A stretch of DNA of 64,000 nucleotides from Actinomycetota bacterium (GCA_030019255.1 JASEFK010000003.1:207095-271094), one strand, 5' to 3'. Counted from the stretch's first letter, positions 44,538 to 53,963 are shown. The notes: generated by a model not told the origin, from the sequence alone. Made by a program: numbers and translations.

Positions 44538-45311
44538 TCACAATTCCAGCACCAGCCCCACGGGGCAGTGGTCCGAGCCCTCCACATCGGGGAGGATGAA
44601 GGCCTCCTTCACGCTGCCCTCCAGGTCGGAGCTGACGAAGAAATAATCGATGCGCCATCCCACGTTCCGCTCCCGGGCCCCGGTCTTCTGGTCCCACCAG
44701 GTGTAATGGCCGGGTTCCGAGTTGAAGAGGCGGAAGGTGTCCAGGTATCCACGCTCCACCAGGCGGTCCATCCAGGCCCGCTCTTCGGGGAGGAACCCGG
44801 AGACCTTGCTGTTCTCCTTCGGCCGGGCCAGGTCGATTTCCTTGTGGGCGGTGTTGAAGTCGCCGCCGATGACGATACCCCTGCCCTTCGCCCGCAGCGC
44901 CTCCACGTGCTCCAGGAAAGCCTCGTAGAAATCCAGCTTGTAGGCCAACCTCTCCCGCGACTGCTTCCCATTGGGGAAGTACACGTTGAAGAGAAGGAAA
45001 TCCCCGTAATCGGCCGAAAGCATCCGGCCCTCCTCGTCGAACCGGGGTATACCCATGCCACCGCGAACCGCTACGGATTCCGGGCGGGAATAGATGGCCA
45101 CCCCGCTGTATCCCCGCCTGCGGGGGGCGGAGAACCAGGCGCGGTAGCCCTCCACCTCGCGCAGCTCGCGCGGCAGCTGGTCCTCGTGGGCCCGGGTCTC
45201 CTGGAGGCAGAGCACGTCCGGCCGCGCGCCCAGGAACCAGCCCAGGAAGCCCTTGGCGTGGGCGGCGCGCAGCCCGTTCACGTTCCAGGAGACAAGGGTC
45301 AGCCGCGACAT
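44538..45311 (-). CDS. xth: exodeoxyribonuclease III
   Basis: A 257-residue AP endonuclease/3' exonuclease of base-excision repair. Motifs: [15 protein letters not shown] (metal-binding Asn), [12 protein letters not shown] (Glu), [25 protein letters not shown] (Asp/Asn), WRIDYFFVS and [13 protein letters not shown] (catalytic Asp-His). Full length for the family. ATG start. Followed by a small hypothetical gene in the same transcript. Confidence 0.95.
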   Translation of the reverse strand: MSRLTLVSWNVNGLRAAHAKGFLGWFLGARPDVLCLQETRAHEDQLPRELREVEGYRAWFSAPRRRGYSGVAIYSRPESVAVRGGMGIPRFDEEGRMLSADYGDFLLFNVYFPNGKQSRERLAYKLDFYEAFLEHVEALRAKGRGIVIGGDFNTAHKEIDLARPKENSKVSGFLPEERAWMDRLVERGYLDTFRLFNSEPGHYTWWDQKTGARERNVGWRIDYFFVSSDLEGSVKEAFILPDVEGSDHCPVGLVLEL

Positions 45312-45628
45312 GCCCCTATTTTACAACGGGCAACCTTACCGTATCCGGCCCCCTCCACGCCTCCCATTCCGGAACAGGATGATAAAGGGGAAAGCATGCC
45401 TGAGATCATAGTTGAAAAGCTCCCACCCCCATCCGCCCCTTCCGCACTCCATGATCTCAAAAGGATACGGGCACGAAAATCGCTCCTCCATGGCGGGCTC
45501 GATCCCCATCCCGAAGGGAAACGCCAAGGTGTCATGCACTCCGTTAAGCCACGGGGAAAATACGGGAATCTTATAGACGGAATTCGGGTATATTCAAAGT
45601 GGAAGGGCCGTGCGGCCGGGAGGTTAAG

Positions 45629-48499
45629 TTGGGCGGAGGAAAGGGCGGCGCCTGTAACGGCGGGAGGAATGATCCCTCCGGAGATTCCGGGCCCACACAA
45701 CAGGATCCGACGGAGGCCGGAGAACACTTCCGGGGCGGGGAGAAGGAGACCGCCTTCCCGGCCCGGGAAGTGGCCCTGGAGATCCTGGAGGCGATGCCGG
45801 AAGCCGTGGTCTGCGTGGACCGCGAGGCGCGCATCGTCTACCTCAACCAAGCCGCCGAGGAACTGTGGGGGTGCCGGGCGCGGGAGGCCTGCGGCGCGGA
45901 CATGGCCGGGCTGATGGTACCCGAGGATCGACGCGAGGTATTCCGCCAGGCCTTCCGGGACATGGCCTCCAGCACCGAGGACGGGTTGCTGGGAAGGAGA
46001 CACCGCTTTCCCTCCTATAGGAAGGATGGGACCCCCTTCACCGCCGAGGTCTCCCTCACCTCCTTTACCCACCGGGAAGAAAAATACTACCTGGCAGTGA
46101 CCCGCGACGTGACCGAACAGCAACGGACGGAGGAATCCCTGCGCCAGCTCAGCGAGCGTTACCGCGTCCTTCACGACAATGCCCGGTTCGCCGTCTTCTC
46201 CTACGACCGGAACCTCATCCTCACCGACATGAACCAGGTGGTCACCGACCTCCTCGGGTATTCGGAGGAGGAACTGCTGGGACGCAACGTCCTCGAGCTG
46301 GGGGTCCTGCACCCCGACGACTACCCGCGGGTGACAGCGGCCATGGGGCAGCTCTTCGCCGGCCATTCCGCGACCCGGGAGGACCTGAGATTCTTCCGCA
46401 GGGACGGATCCGTCATCATCGCCCACGTGATAGGGGTCCCGTTGACGGACGAGCGGGGCGAGGTTCTCGAGATCATGAACATCGCCCACGACGTAACCGA
46501 GCAGCGGCGCTTGGAGGAGGAACTGGAGTCCCACCGACGCCGCCTGAAGGAAGAGGTGAGGGAAAGGACGCATGAGCTAGAGGAGGCCCTGAAAGGGCTG
46601 GAACGCAGCGAAAGGTATTTCCGGGCCCTGACGGAGAACACCTACGACCTCATCGCCGTCCTGGACGAGGACCTGAAGATACGCTACCTAAGCCCCTCGG
46701 TGAAGAGGGTCTCGGGGTACACGCCCGAGGAAGTCGCCGGGAGGAGCAGCCTGGATTTCATCCACCCCGAGGACGTGCCCTCGCTGGTGGACCGTTTCAC
46801 CCACCAGCTGAAAAACGGCGGGGTGACGGAAAGAGCGGAATACCGCTGGCGGCATAAGGACGGCACCTACCGGTGGCAGGAGGCGGTGGCTTGCAACCTC
46901 ATGGAAGACCCCGCGGTGCGGGGCATCGTGGTCAACGCCCGGGACATAACCGAGCGCCGGGAGGCGGAGACGAAGCTGCGGGAGAGCGAGGAACGTTACC
47001 GGTCGTTGGTGGAGACCTCCCCAGACGCCATCGTGGTAACCGACCTCGAAGGGAAGATAAACATGGTCAACCGCGCCGTCGTCGAAATGCTCGGCTACCG
47101 GGATCCCGAGGAGGTACTGGGTCGTAACGTCCTGGAGTTCATTTCCATCGAGGATCATGCACGGGCGGTGGAGTCCATGCGCGCCCCCACCGAAGGGGAG
47201 CAAGTGCGCCGGGAAGAATACATAATGTTGAGGAAGGACGGGGCGCGTCGCTGGGTGGAGATAAGTGCCTCCCTCCTGCACGACGCGAGCGGTAAGCCCT
47301 CCGGTTTCATCGGTATCACCCGTGATATTACCGACAGCAAGCGGATAAGGACCAATCTCGAAACGCTTAACCGGACTCTCCTAAGCCTGGGCCATGATTA
47401 CATGAACAATATCTCCAACATCGTCCTCGCCGGACGGGAAATACTGGAGGCCAGGCTGGCACGTTACGGTAGGATACAGGGGGGGCGGTTCGAGGCCTTC
47501 ACCTCGGAGCGTCCCGAGGATGGCCTCCTGGTGCGGGAGAACCCGGAGAATTATCTGTGTTACAGGCTCATGCAAGCCGGGTTGAACACACCGGTATCTA
47601 CCAAGGACCTGGACCTCTCCCTTCTGGAAAAGGATCCCGACGCCGTCTCTATCCGGCCCCGTGAGATCCTGGCCTTTCCCGTGCACATCAAGGGCAAGCC
47701 CGTTGGATGCCTGTGTTTCTTCTTCACCGAGGAGCGGGATTTCACCGCCGCGGACATCGACATCCTGATCATGCTGGGCAGGGCCCTGGCCATCGAGGAG
47801 GACCGCTGGGAATACCAGGAAAGCCTGCGCGAGTTCGTGGACATCGCCTCCCACGAACTACGGCACCCCACCGCCCTGCTCAGTGGCTATTCCCAGCTGC
47901 TCAGGGAGCAGGGAGGGCAGATGGAGGAGGCCACCCGCGCGGAGGTCACTGAGGCTATAATTTCGGCCGCGGATCGATTGGCGGAGATCGCTGACGGCCT
48001 GGTTCACGCTTCACTCCTGGAGAGGAATCGGTTCACCATTCGGCGCAGCAGGCAGGACCTTGTAGGGCTGGCTCGCGGGACTATCTCCGAAATGGAGAAA
48101 CGTTTCCCGGAAAGGAACTTTCGCCTGGCTGTGAAGGGAGTTATGGGAACCTGCTCCCTGGACCCCCTGCGTATCCATGAGCTCCTGGTTATCCTCTTGG
48201 AAAACGCGGTGAAGTTCTCACCCCCGGATACGGAGGTGGAGGTGGAGGTAGAGGTAAAAGCCGACCCCGGAGGAGTCCTGGTCTCCGTTTTGGACCGGGG
48301 CAAGGGGGTCCGGGAGGAGAACCGGGAGCGCATCTTCGAGCGCTTCTACCAGGAGGAAAAGGCGCTCTACCATTCGGAGGGCCTGGGCCTGGGGCTCTAC
48401 CTGGCCCGCCGCATCGCCGAGGCCCACGGCGGGCGGATCTGGCACGAACCACGTCCGGGGGGAGGTTCCGTTTTCCGGGTTTTCATCCCCTATCTGTGA
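45629..48499 (+). CDS. multi-PAS sensor histidine kinase
   Basis: A 956-residue soluble kinase with four PAS domains (about 45-165, 170-300, 325-445, 450-570; the third follows a coiled coil), a GAF-like segment (about 575-735, beginning LETLNRTLLSLGHDYMNNI), HisKA with VDIASHELRHPTALLSGY (His742) and HATPase with LLENAVKFSPPD, VLDRGKGV and LGLGLYLARRIAE. TTG start five bases after GGGAGG; a GTG at 45599 is less well placed. It is the larger paralogue of the kinase at 31232-33268. No response regulator is adjacent. Confidence 0.9.
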   Translation: MGGGKGGACNGGRNDPSGDSGPTQQDPTEAGEHFRGGEKETAFPAREVALEILEAMPEAVVCVDREARIVYLNQAAEELWGCRAREACGADMAGLMVPEDRREVFRQAFRDMASSTEDGLLGRRHRFPSYRKDGTPFTAEVSLTSFTHREEKYYLAVTRDVTEQQRTEESLRQLSERYRVLHDNARFAVFSYDRNLILTDMNQVVTDLLGYSEEELLGRNVLELGVLHPDDYPRVTAAMGQLFAGHSATREDLRFFRRDGSVIIAHVIGVPLTDERGEVLEIMNIAHDVTEQRRLEEELESHRRRLKEEVRERTHELEEALKGLERSERYFRALTENTYDLIAVLDEDLKIRYLSPSVKRVSGYTPEEVAGRSSLDFIHPEDVPSLVDRFTHQLKNGGVTERAEYRWRHKDGTYRWQEAVACNLMEDPAVRGIVVNARDITERREAETKLRESEERYRSLVETSPDAIVVTDLEGKINMVNRAVVEMLGYRDPEEVLGRNVLEFISIEDHARAVESMRAPTEGEQVRREEYIMLRKDGARRWVEISASLLHDASGKPSGFIGITRDITDSKRIRTNLETLNRTLLSLGHDYMNNISNIVLAGREILEARLARYGRIQGGRFEAFTSERPEDGLLVRENPENYLCYRLMQAGLNTPVSTKDLDLSLLEKDPDAVSIRPREILAFPVHIKGKPVGCLCFFFTEERDFTAADIDILIMLGRALAIEEDRWEYQESLREFVDIASHELRHPTALLSGYSQLLREQGGQMEEATRAEVTEAIISAADRLAEIADGLVHASLLERNRFTIRRSRQDLVGLARGTISEMEKRFPERNFRLAVKGVMGTCSLDPLRIHELLVILLENAVKFSPPDTEVEVEVEVKADPGGVLVSVLDRGKGVREENRERIFERFYQEEKALYHSEGLGLGLYLARRIAEAHGGRIWHEPRPGGGSVFRVFIPYL

Positions 48500-48829
48500 T
48501 GTGCCTGCCCTCGATAGACGCGAACCGGAAACGGTGGCGGGACGTGAGAGCCGCCTACCTAGGCGCCCCGACGGGGCCGAAGGTCCGGAAACGGCAGGGT
48601 GCGTGCGGCTTCGAGCCTCGGCTTCCTGTTTCTTCCTCCTCCCGCCAACGGTCCCCCGCAGCGCAGGAGCCGGTCCGGCAAGGCCCGCGAAAAGACACGA
48701 AAGGGGCGGACGAGGACCCGTCTCGGACCTTCCGTTTCCTGGAAGTCAACGCCGGTGATACTCCCCGAGCGACGTGCCTTCGTGTTCCCGTCATGGCACC
48801 CGGAATCCGATTCGTATATCCTTGGGTCC

Positions 48830-49573
48830 ATGGACGTCGGAAAATGGAAGGAAGGTCGGTTCCTGGAGAGGCCCAATCGCTTCCTGGCCGTGGTAGAAGT
48901 GGAGGGAGAGAGGGCGGAAGTCCACGTGCCCGACCCGGGACGGTTGAGAGAGCTCCTCCTTCCGGGCGTACGGGTGCGCCTGCGGCCCGCCTCAGGACGA
49001 GGAAGGAGCACCTCCTGGGACCTCATCGGCGTGGAAAGCCCGCAAGGATGGGTGAATATCGACTCCTGGCTCCCTAACCTCCTCTTCGCCGAAGCCGTGC
49101 GCGAGAAACGATTGGAAGAATTTAAAAGCATATCCCGCCTCACGCCCGAGTATCGCTACGGCGAGAGCGTCCTCGACTTCCTCCTGGAAGGGGGCGGCCG
49201 TCCCTGCCTGGTTGAGGTCAAGGGCTGCACCCTGGCCGTGAATGGGGTGGCCCTCTTCCCTGATGCCCCTACGGCGAGGGGAACCCGCCACCTTGAAGAG
49301 CTCATGCGGGCTACGCGGGAAGGCTACCGCGCCTGCGCCGTCTTCGTGGTCAAGCATCCCGGGGCCCGGACCTTCGCCGCCAATGCGGAGACCGATCCTG
49401 TCTTTGCCGCCGCCCTCCACCGTGCCACCTCCTCCGGGGTGGAGGTCATCCCCTACCTGGCTCCCTGGAGGGGCCGGGATATCCGCCTGGAACGCCGCCT
49501 CCCCCTGGCGGAACCGGAATCTAGGATCACACCCCTTCGTCGCAAAGTTCCAGGAAGCGCTGCAGGAGGGTGA
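48830..49573 (+). CDS. sfsA: SfsA-family DNA-binding/nuclease-like protein
   Basis: A 247-residue SfsA protein. Family blocks: FLERPNRFLAVVEV, VHVPDPGRLRELLLPGVRV, YRYGESVLDFLLE, CLVEVKGCTLAVNGVALFPDAPTARGTRHLEEL, AVFVVKHPGARTFAANAETDP. The VEVKG and LDF core resembles restriction-type nucleases. Start at the ATG that begins MDVGKWKEGRF; it has no good ribosome binding site and upstream in-frame codons exist, so the start is uncertain. The last 47 bases overlap the convergent padR gene. Confidence 0.88.
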   Translation: MDVGKWKEGRFLERPNRFLAVVEVEGERAEVHVPDPGRLRELLLPGVRVRLRPASGRGRSTSWDLIGVESPQGWVNIDSWLPNLLFAEAVREKRLEEFKSISRLTPEYRYGESVLDFLLEGGGRPCLVEVKGCTLAVNGVALFPDAPTARGTRHLEELMRATREGYRACAVFVVKHPGARTFAANAETDPVFAAALHRATSSGVEVIPYLAPWRGRDIRLERRLPLAEPESRITPLRRKVPGSAAGG

Positions 49574-49916
49574 CCCTGGCCCGGATGGCCTCCACCCAGA
49601 GGGCGAGCCTTTTCCTTCCCTTCGGCGTAAGGCGGTAAACCTTCCTCTGGGGTCCCCTCTCCGCGCTCGTCCAGCGCGAGGTGACCAGGCCCTCCTCCTC
49701 CATGCGCCTCAGCCTGCGGTAGACGGCGCCCACGTCGGGCAGGGGTCCGGGCAGGGGCACCTCATCCATCTTCCGCATCAGCTGGTAACCGTGCGCCGGT
49801 CCACGGTTGAGCAGGAAAAGGATGCGCGGTTCGATGAACCTCTTCCCGGGTCCCTCCCGTATATATGCGTTTATGTCCGCGAGGATGTCGACCTGTTTCA
49901 GCTTGCTTCCGGCCAA
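49527..49916 (-). CDS. PadR-family transcriptional regulator
   Basis: A 129-residue winged-helix repressor. Core: RFIEPRILFLLNRGPAHGYQLMRKM, GAVYRRLRRMEEEGLVTS and RKVYRLTPKGRKRLALW, followed by a short dimerisation helix (PadR-s2 type). ATG start. Its promoter (TTGCAA, 17-18 bases, TATAGT on the minus strand) carries a perfect ATATGTC-ACG-GACATAT palindrome between the two boxes, and the divergent cupin promoter carries the same site. Autoregulation and control of the cupin gene are strongly suggested. Confidence 0.9.
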   Translation of the reverse strand: MAGSKLKQVDILADINAYIREGPGKRFIEPRILFLLNRGPAHGYQLMRKMDEVPLPGPLPDVGAVYRRLRRMEEEGLVTSRWTSAERGPQRKVYRLTPKGRKRLALWVEAIRARVTLLQRFLELCDEGV

Positions 49917-49966
49917 GGTCCCTCCCCGGTCCTGAAAAGGCCTTCCACTTCACCGCCCCAACTATA

Positions 49967-49983
49967 ATATGTCACGGACATAT
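49967..49983. promoter_or_regulatory. PadR operator on the padR promoter
   Basis: ATATGTC-ACG-GACATAT, a perfect 17-bp inverted repeat, lies exactly between TTGCAA (49986-49991) and the TATAGT -10 of the minus-strand padR promoter, about 50 bases before the padR ATG. Confidence 0.8.
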
Positions 49984-50079
49984 ATTGCAAATTCCGCGCA
50001 ACCCTGGGAAGGCGGTTCCCTAGATCCGCCGTTCGCTTCATCCGCCCCGGGACCGGTTGTGCCGGTGACCAATTTGGAT

Positions 50080-50116
50080 ATATGTCATTGACATACATCT
50101 ACTATACACATATATT
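50080..50116 (+). promoter_or_regulatory. cupin-gene promoter with overlapping PadR operator
   Basis: TTGACA (50088-50093) and TATATT (50111-50116) are spaced 17 bases, a near-consensus promoter. The inverted repeat ATATGTC-ATT-GACATAC (50080-50096) overlaps the -35 box and matches the site on the padR promoter in both arms. The cupin ATG is 33 bases downstream of the -10 box, behind AAAGGAGGTG. Confidence 0.82.
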
Positions 50117-50148
50117 AATCGCGAACCCCTTTCAAAGGAGGTGCCCTG

Positions 50149-50487
50149 ATGAAAGTGGTGAACGCGATGGAAGCGGAGGCCATACCCAACCCCCACGGCG
50201 TGCACGCTTCGAGGATCTACGACACCGACCACGCCCAGGCGGTACACATCCTGCTCCGGCCGGGGGAGAGCCTGAAGCGGCACGTCACCCCCGTGGACGT
50301 CTTCTTCTACGTCCTGGAAGGCGAGGGGACGGTGGAGATCGGCGAGGAAAGGAAGCGAGTAGGAAGGGATACCCTGGTGGAAAGCCCGGCCCGCATCCCC
50401 CACCGCTGGGTGAACGACGGGGAGGGGGACCTCCGTATCCTGGTGGTGAAGGTCCCGCGGCCGCGGGAGGAGACGAGGATACTGTAA
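50149..50487 (+). CDS. small cupin-domain protein
   Basis: A 112-residue single-domain cupin: LLRPGESLKRHVTPVDVFFYVLEGEGTVEIG is motif 1 and DTLVESPARIPHRWVNDG motif 2, with candidate metal ligands His45, Glu57 and His83 or so. Such proteins bind metals or small organics as sensors, enzymes or storage factors. Excellent ribosome binding site and promoter. It is controlled with the divergent padR gene and lies upstream of cooS; a metal- or redox-linked role with CO dehydrogenase is only inference. Confidence 0.85.
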   Translation: MKVVNAMEAEAIPNPHGVHASRIYDTDHAQAVHILLRPGESLKRHVTPVDVFFYVLEGEGTVEIGEERKRVGRDTLVESPARIPHRWVNDGEGDLRILVVKVPRPREETRIL

Positions 50488-50880
50488 GCCTGGAGCGGAA
50501 CGGTTACGTGGGGCGCTGGACGTCCGCCGCAGGGTAATCACGGCGCGCATGTGACCTTCCTGGCACGCCTCCGTGGCACAGGAGGAGCAACGCTGGAACT
50601 CCACCGCCCATGCCCTTCCGGTGCTCGCGGCATGACGAACGTCCGGTGCGGCCGCAGCGTCAGCCGATAAGGGTAAAGCCGGGACCGCCATCCGCTGGGT
50701 CCAAGCCTGCCACCGGAGGGAAGGCTGGCGTCGCCGTCGTAAGGACTCGCCCCTCTTTCCCGCGGGGATGGACTGCCGCGCGTTCCCGCCGCAAAGAAAG
50801 AAGGCGTTCTCCCGTTTATCCGGCTCCCTGGCGGGGAAACATAATCGACATACATCGAGGGAAGGCAAGGAGGTAAGGAC
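50488..50880. other. leader region of cooS with a PadR-like half site
   Basis: No gene seen. GACATACATC at 50847-50856 is identical to ten bases of the cupin operator (50090-50099) and lies about 25 bases before the cooS start, with CATAAT just upstream as a possible -10. A good ribosome binding site (GGCAAGGAGG) precedes cooS. The rest is GC-rich and featureless. Confidence 0.45.
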
Positions 50881-52785
50881 ATGGAAGAGGGACGCATTTC
50901 CTACCACGAGTCGGTAAGGCGCGCCTACCGGCGCCTGAAGGAGGACGGGATCACCAACATCTGGGACCGCTACGAGGCCCAGGGCCTCGGAAGCGACCCG
51001 GACAAGAGGTGCCCCTTCTGCATGGGCGGCGTGCGCTGTGACCTGTGTTCCAACGGCCCCTGCCGTGCCGACGCCGAGAAGGATAAGCGGGGGGTGTGCG
51101 GGATCACCGCCGACGGGATGGCCATGCGCATGATGGCCCTGCGCAACGTCATGGGGGCTTCCACCTATCATTATCACACCGAGCAGACCATGAAGACCCT
51201 GCGGGCCACGGCACAGGGCAAGACCCCCTTCTCCATTACCGAGCCCGCCAAGCTGCGCGACTTTGCTTCCCGCCTGGGATTGGACGTCTCCGGCAGCGAC
51301 GTAGAGGTGTCCCTGCGCCTCTGTGACTTCTGCGAGGCGGACTTCAACCGCAAGGCGGACCAGCCCAGCCTGATCGTGGAGGCCCTGGCCACCCCGGAGC
51401 GCAAGGAGATATGGAAGAAACTGGACATCTTCCCCGGCGGCATCTACGGGGAGATGATGCGGGTGACCAGCTCCTGCCTGACCAACGTGGACGGTTACTA
51501 CGCCAGCTTGGCCCTCAAGGCCATGCGCATGGGCATCGCCATGGCCTACCAGAGCCAGGTGGTCAACGAGTACTGCCAGGACGTGCTCTTCGGCATCCCC
51601 CGTCCCCATCCCATGCGCGTGAACCTGGGGGTGCTCGATCCCGATTACGTCAACGTGCTTCCCAACGGTCACGAGCCCTTCCTGGGGTTCGCCATGGTCC
51701 AGCTGGCCCGCAAGCCGGAGTGGCAGGAGAAGGCCCGCGCCGCCGGCGCCAAGGGCCTGCGGGTCATCGCCAGCATCGAGACCGGCCAGGAGATGATCCA
51801 GCGCTGGACCATGGACGAGGCCTTCCACGGCTTCACCGGCAACTGGATCATGCAGGAGGCGGTGCTCTCCTCGGGCTGCGTGGACCTCTTCGCCGCGGAC
51901 ATGAACTGCTCTATGCCTATCGACCCCATCTACGCCGAGCGCTACCGCTTCAGGCTGGTCCCGGTGAGCGACCTAGTGGCCTTCGAGGGGGTGAACGACC
52001 GTCTGGACTACGACCCGGAGCGGGCCGAGGAACAGGCGGCGCAGCTCCTGGAGATGGCCATCGAGAACTTCAGGGTGCGGCGCGGGGCGGTGGAGCCCCT
52101 CACCGGCCAGCCGGTGGGCGAGGCGGTGGTAGGTTTTTCCACGGAGAGCATCCTGGAAGCCCTGGGCGGTTCCCTGGACCCTCTCCTCGAAGCCCTCAAG
52201 GCGGGGACTATCCGGGGGGTGGCCGGGCTGGTCTCCTGCACCACCCTGCGGGACACCGGGCAGGACGTGCACAGCGTGGCCGTGGCCAGGGAACTCATCA
52301 AGCGCGATATCCTCATCCTCTCCATGGGCTGCGGCAACGCGGCCATGCAGGTGGCCGGCCTCTGCCTGCCCCAGGCCGCGGAGCTGGCCGGCCCCGGCCT
52401 CAGGTCCCTGTGCGAGAAGCTGGGCGTGCCGCCGGTGCTGAGCTACGGGACCTGCACGGATACCGGTCGGCTGGCGGACCTCCTGGCCGCCGTCTCCTCC
52501 GCCCTGGGCGGGGTGCCCATCCCCGACCTCCCGGTGGTGGCCGCTGCCCCCGAGTACATGGAGCAGAAGGCCACCATCGACGCCGTCTTCGCCCTGGCCC
52601 TGGGTCTCTACACCTACGTGAACCCGGTGCCCACGGTGACCGGGGGGCCGAAGCTGGTGGAGCTTCTCACCTCGGGGTGCCGCGAACTCACCGGCGGGCA
52701 GCTGCACCTGGAGAAGGACCCCGTGGAGGCCGCCGAGGGCATGCTCTCCCACATAGAGGAAAAGCGCAAGGCACTGGGAATCTGA
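50881..52785 (+). CDS. cooS: anaerobic (nickel) carbon monoxide dehydrogenase catalytic subunit
   Basis: A 634-residue CooS that interconverts CO and CO2. The N-terminal cluster cysteines are RCPFCMGGVRCDLCSNGPCR and RGVCG (Cys44, 47, 53, 56, 61, 73). Candidate C-cluster ligands are NGHEPFLG (His), ADMNCSMP, LVSCTTLRD, LSMGCGNAAMQ and SYGTCTDTGR, each aligned with the expected position although the wording differs from well-known CooS proteins. This marks a divergent clade. No cooF, cooC or acetyl-CoA synthase gene is adjacent, so its electron partner is unknown. A strong terminator follows the gene. Confidence 0.9.
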   Translation: MEEGRISYHESVRRAYRRLKEDGITNIWDRYEAQGLGSDPDKRCPFCMGGVRCDLCSNGPCRADAEKDKRGVCGITADGMAMRMMALRNVMGASTYHYHTEQTMKTLRATAQGKTPFSITEPAKLRDFASRLGLDVSGSDVEVSLRLCDFCEADFNRKADQPSLIVEALATPERKEIWKKLDIFPGGIYGEMMRVTSSCLTNVDGYYASLALKAMRMGIAMAYQSQVVNEYCQDVLFGIPRPHPMRVNLGVLDPDYVNVLPNGHEPFLGFAMVQLARKPEWQEKARAAGAKGLRVIASIETGQEMIQRWTMDEAFHGFTGNWIMQEAVLSSGCVDLFAADMNCSMPIDPIYAERYRFRLVPVSDLVAFEGVNDRLDYDPERAEEQAAQLLEMAIENFRVRRGAVEPLTGQPVGEAVVGFSTESILEALGGSLDPLLEALKAGTIRGVAGLVSCTTLRDTGQDVHSVAVARELIKRDILILSMGCGNAAMQVAGLCLPQAAELAGPGLRSLCEKLGVPPVLSYGTCTDTGRLADLLAAVSSALGGVPIPDLPVVAAAPEYMEQKATIDAVFALALGLYTYVNPVPTVTGGPKLVELLTSGCRELTGGQLHLEKDPVEAAEGMLSHIEEKRKALGI

Positions 52786-52806
52786 GCCCTGAAACCCCGG
52801 ATGTTC

Positions 52807-52840
52807 AGGCGCGGGTCGAAGGGACCCGCGCCTTTGCTTC
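52807..52840 (+). terminator. intrinsic terminator after cooS
   Basis: AGGCGCGGGTC and GACCCGCGCCT form a perfect 11-bp stem with a 5-base loop (52807-52833), followed by TTGCTTC. It lies 22 bases after the cooS stop. Confidence 0.85.
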
Positions 52841-53052
52841 CTCATCTCAAGACGGCCGGAGGCAGGCCTCCAGGAGCAACGTCCTCCCCGCCGGACCCTG
52901 CGCGCCGTCGATCGGAAAGCCGGGGCCCCGGAACAGGAGACCGTCCCTCCCCGATCCGGCCTGACCTCCCGTCTCCCGGGAGCGCCTCAAGCCCGCGCTC
53001 CGCAAACCCTCGTCCGGTCGGAAGGGACCGGACCCCGGCCACCGGGATGGCT

Positions 53053-53451
53053 TTATCCGGGGAGCTTCAGGGTCTCCACGACCTGTACCGGGACCTCCTT
53101 GTTCTTGAGGCCCGCCATGGCCGGGAAGCGGAGGGCCCGCTTCTTCCCGTCCCTGGTCCTTATGTACAGGGAGGTCTCCGAGAGCCTGGAGAGAAGCTGC
53201 ATGTCCACGGGCGCGTACTTGAACCCGCTGTGCACGGAGGCCGCCTCCAGCTCCGTGAGGGGGATGGACTCCTCCCCCTTGACTTTATTCATCATGGAAA
53301 GTATTACCAGGAAGAGCCGGCAATCAGTGAAAGCCACATAGTAGTATTTTACCCCCTTCCCCTACGCCCATCCCATGGTCACCACCTGCTCACCGGGCTG
53401 CAGGAAAGGGGTAACCTTCTCCTGCATGTCCGCTTCCGTGATCTTGACCAT
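53053..53451 (-). pseudogene. small PH-like/hypothetical protein gene with an in-frame amber codon
   Basis: A 132-codon frame that starts well (ATG behind AAAGGAGGGTGAG): MVKITEADMQEKV...GEQVVTMGWA. Codon 30 (complement of 53362-53364) is TAG. The same frame continues GKGVKYYYVAFTDCRLFLVIL and on to VETLKLPG. The pattern after the TAG (YYVAFTDCRLFLV) resembles PH-like domains. The strong ribosome binding site belongs to the part before the TAG and none precedes the rest. It is either a nonsense mutation, a sequencing error (TGG or CAG read as TAG) or amber readthrough. The downstream part alone could start at ATG 53337, without support. Confidence 0.65.
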
Positions 53452-53963
53452 CTCACCCTCCTTTGACTCGAGGACTTCTCATCGCCGCGCGGAAGGATCG
53501 TCATTCTTGCCGACAAGAAAAGGCAAACGTCAAACTTCTTTCCGCCGACGCCTTTTATACATTTTTTGGTTAAGAAACCAAGGTGAACCTTAGGGCCTCA
53601 GCCGAGAAAGTCGCGGGAGTCGCCGTGCTTCCTTTCGGGGAAATTCCATTTTGGGGTCACATCTTTAATCTTCCGTTGGAATGCTGAAACGGAGAAAAGA
53701 CATCGGGATCCGAAGATGGAAGATGCGCCCCCAATTTTGACCCCCTAGCGCCGTTCTGGATTGCTCGGCAGGGCGTTGCCCATTAAAATATACCTGACGG
53801 GGAGAATGGCAACCAGGCGGCAGCTTGAGATTTGAAAACGAATGTACGCTTGTTCGGCCGGTGGTTGGAGAGGAACTCTTGTTTTTGCAGTAAAAATGCT
53901 CAGGAAAAGCGGGTAAGACCTTCTCATTAGCGCTACGAACAAATCCGAGAATAGGGGGTATTC
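53452..53963. other. low-GC intergenic region with inverted-repeat debris
   Basis: No gene seen. The GC content drops sharply. Segments GGGGTCA...ATCTTCC (53653-53674) and its degenerate inverse (53718-53744) bracket about 90 bases, like the ends of a tiny non-autonomous element. The 3' part is the leader of the glycyl radical enzyme gene. Confidence 0.45.

Noticed and set aside
53362-53364. Pyrrolysine insertion at the amber codon as a firm call
   Set aside because: No pyl genes or methylamine methyltransferases are in the window; kept only as a possibility.
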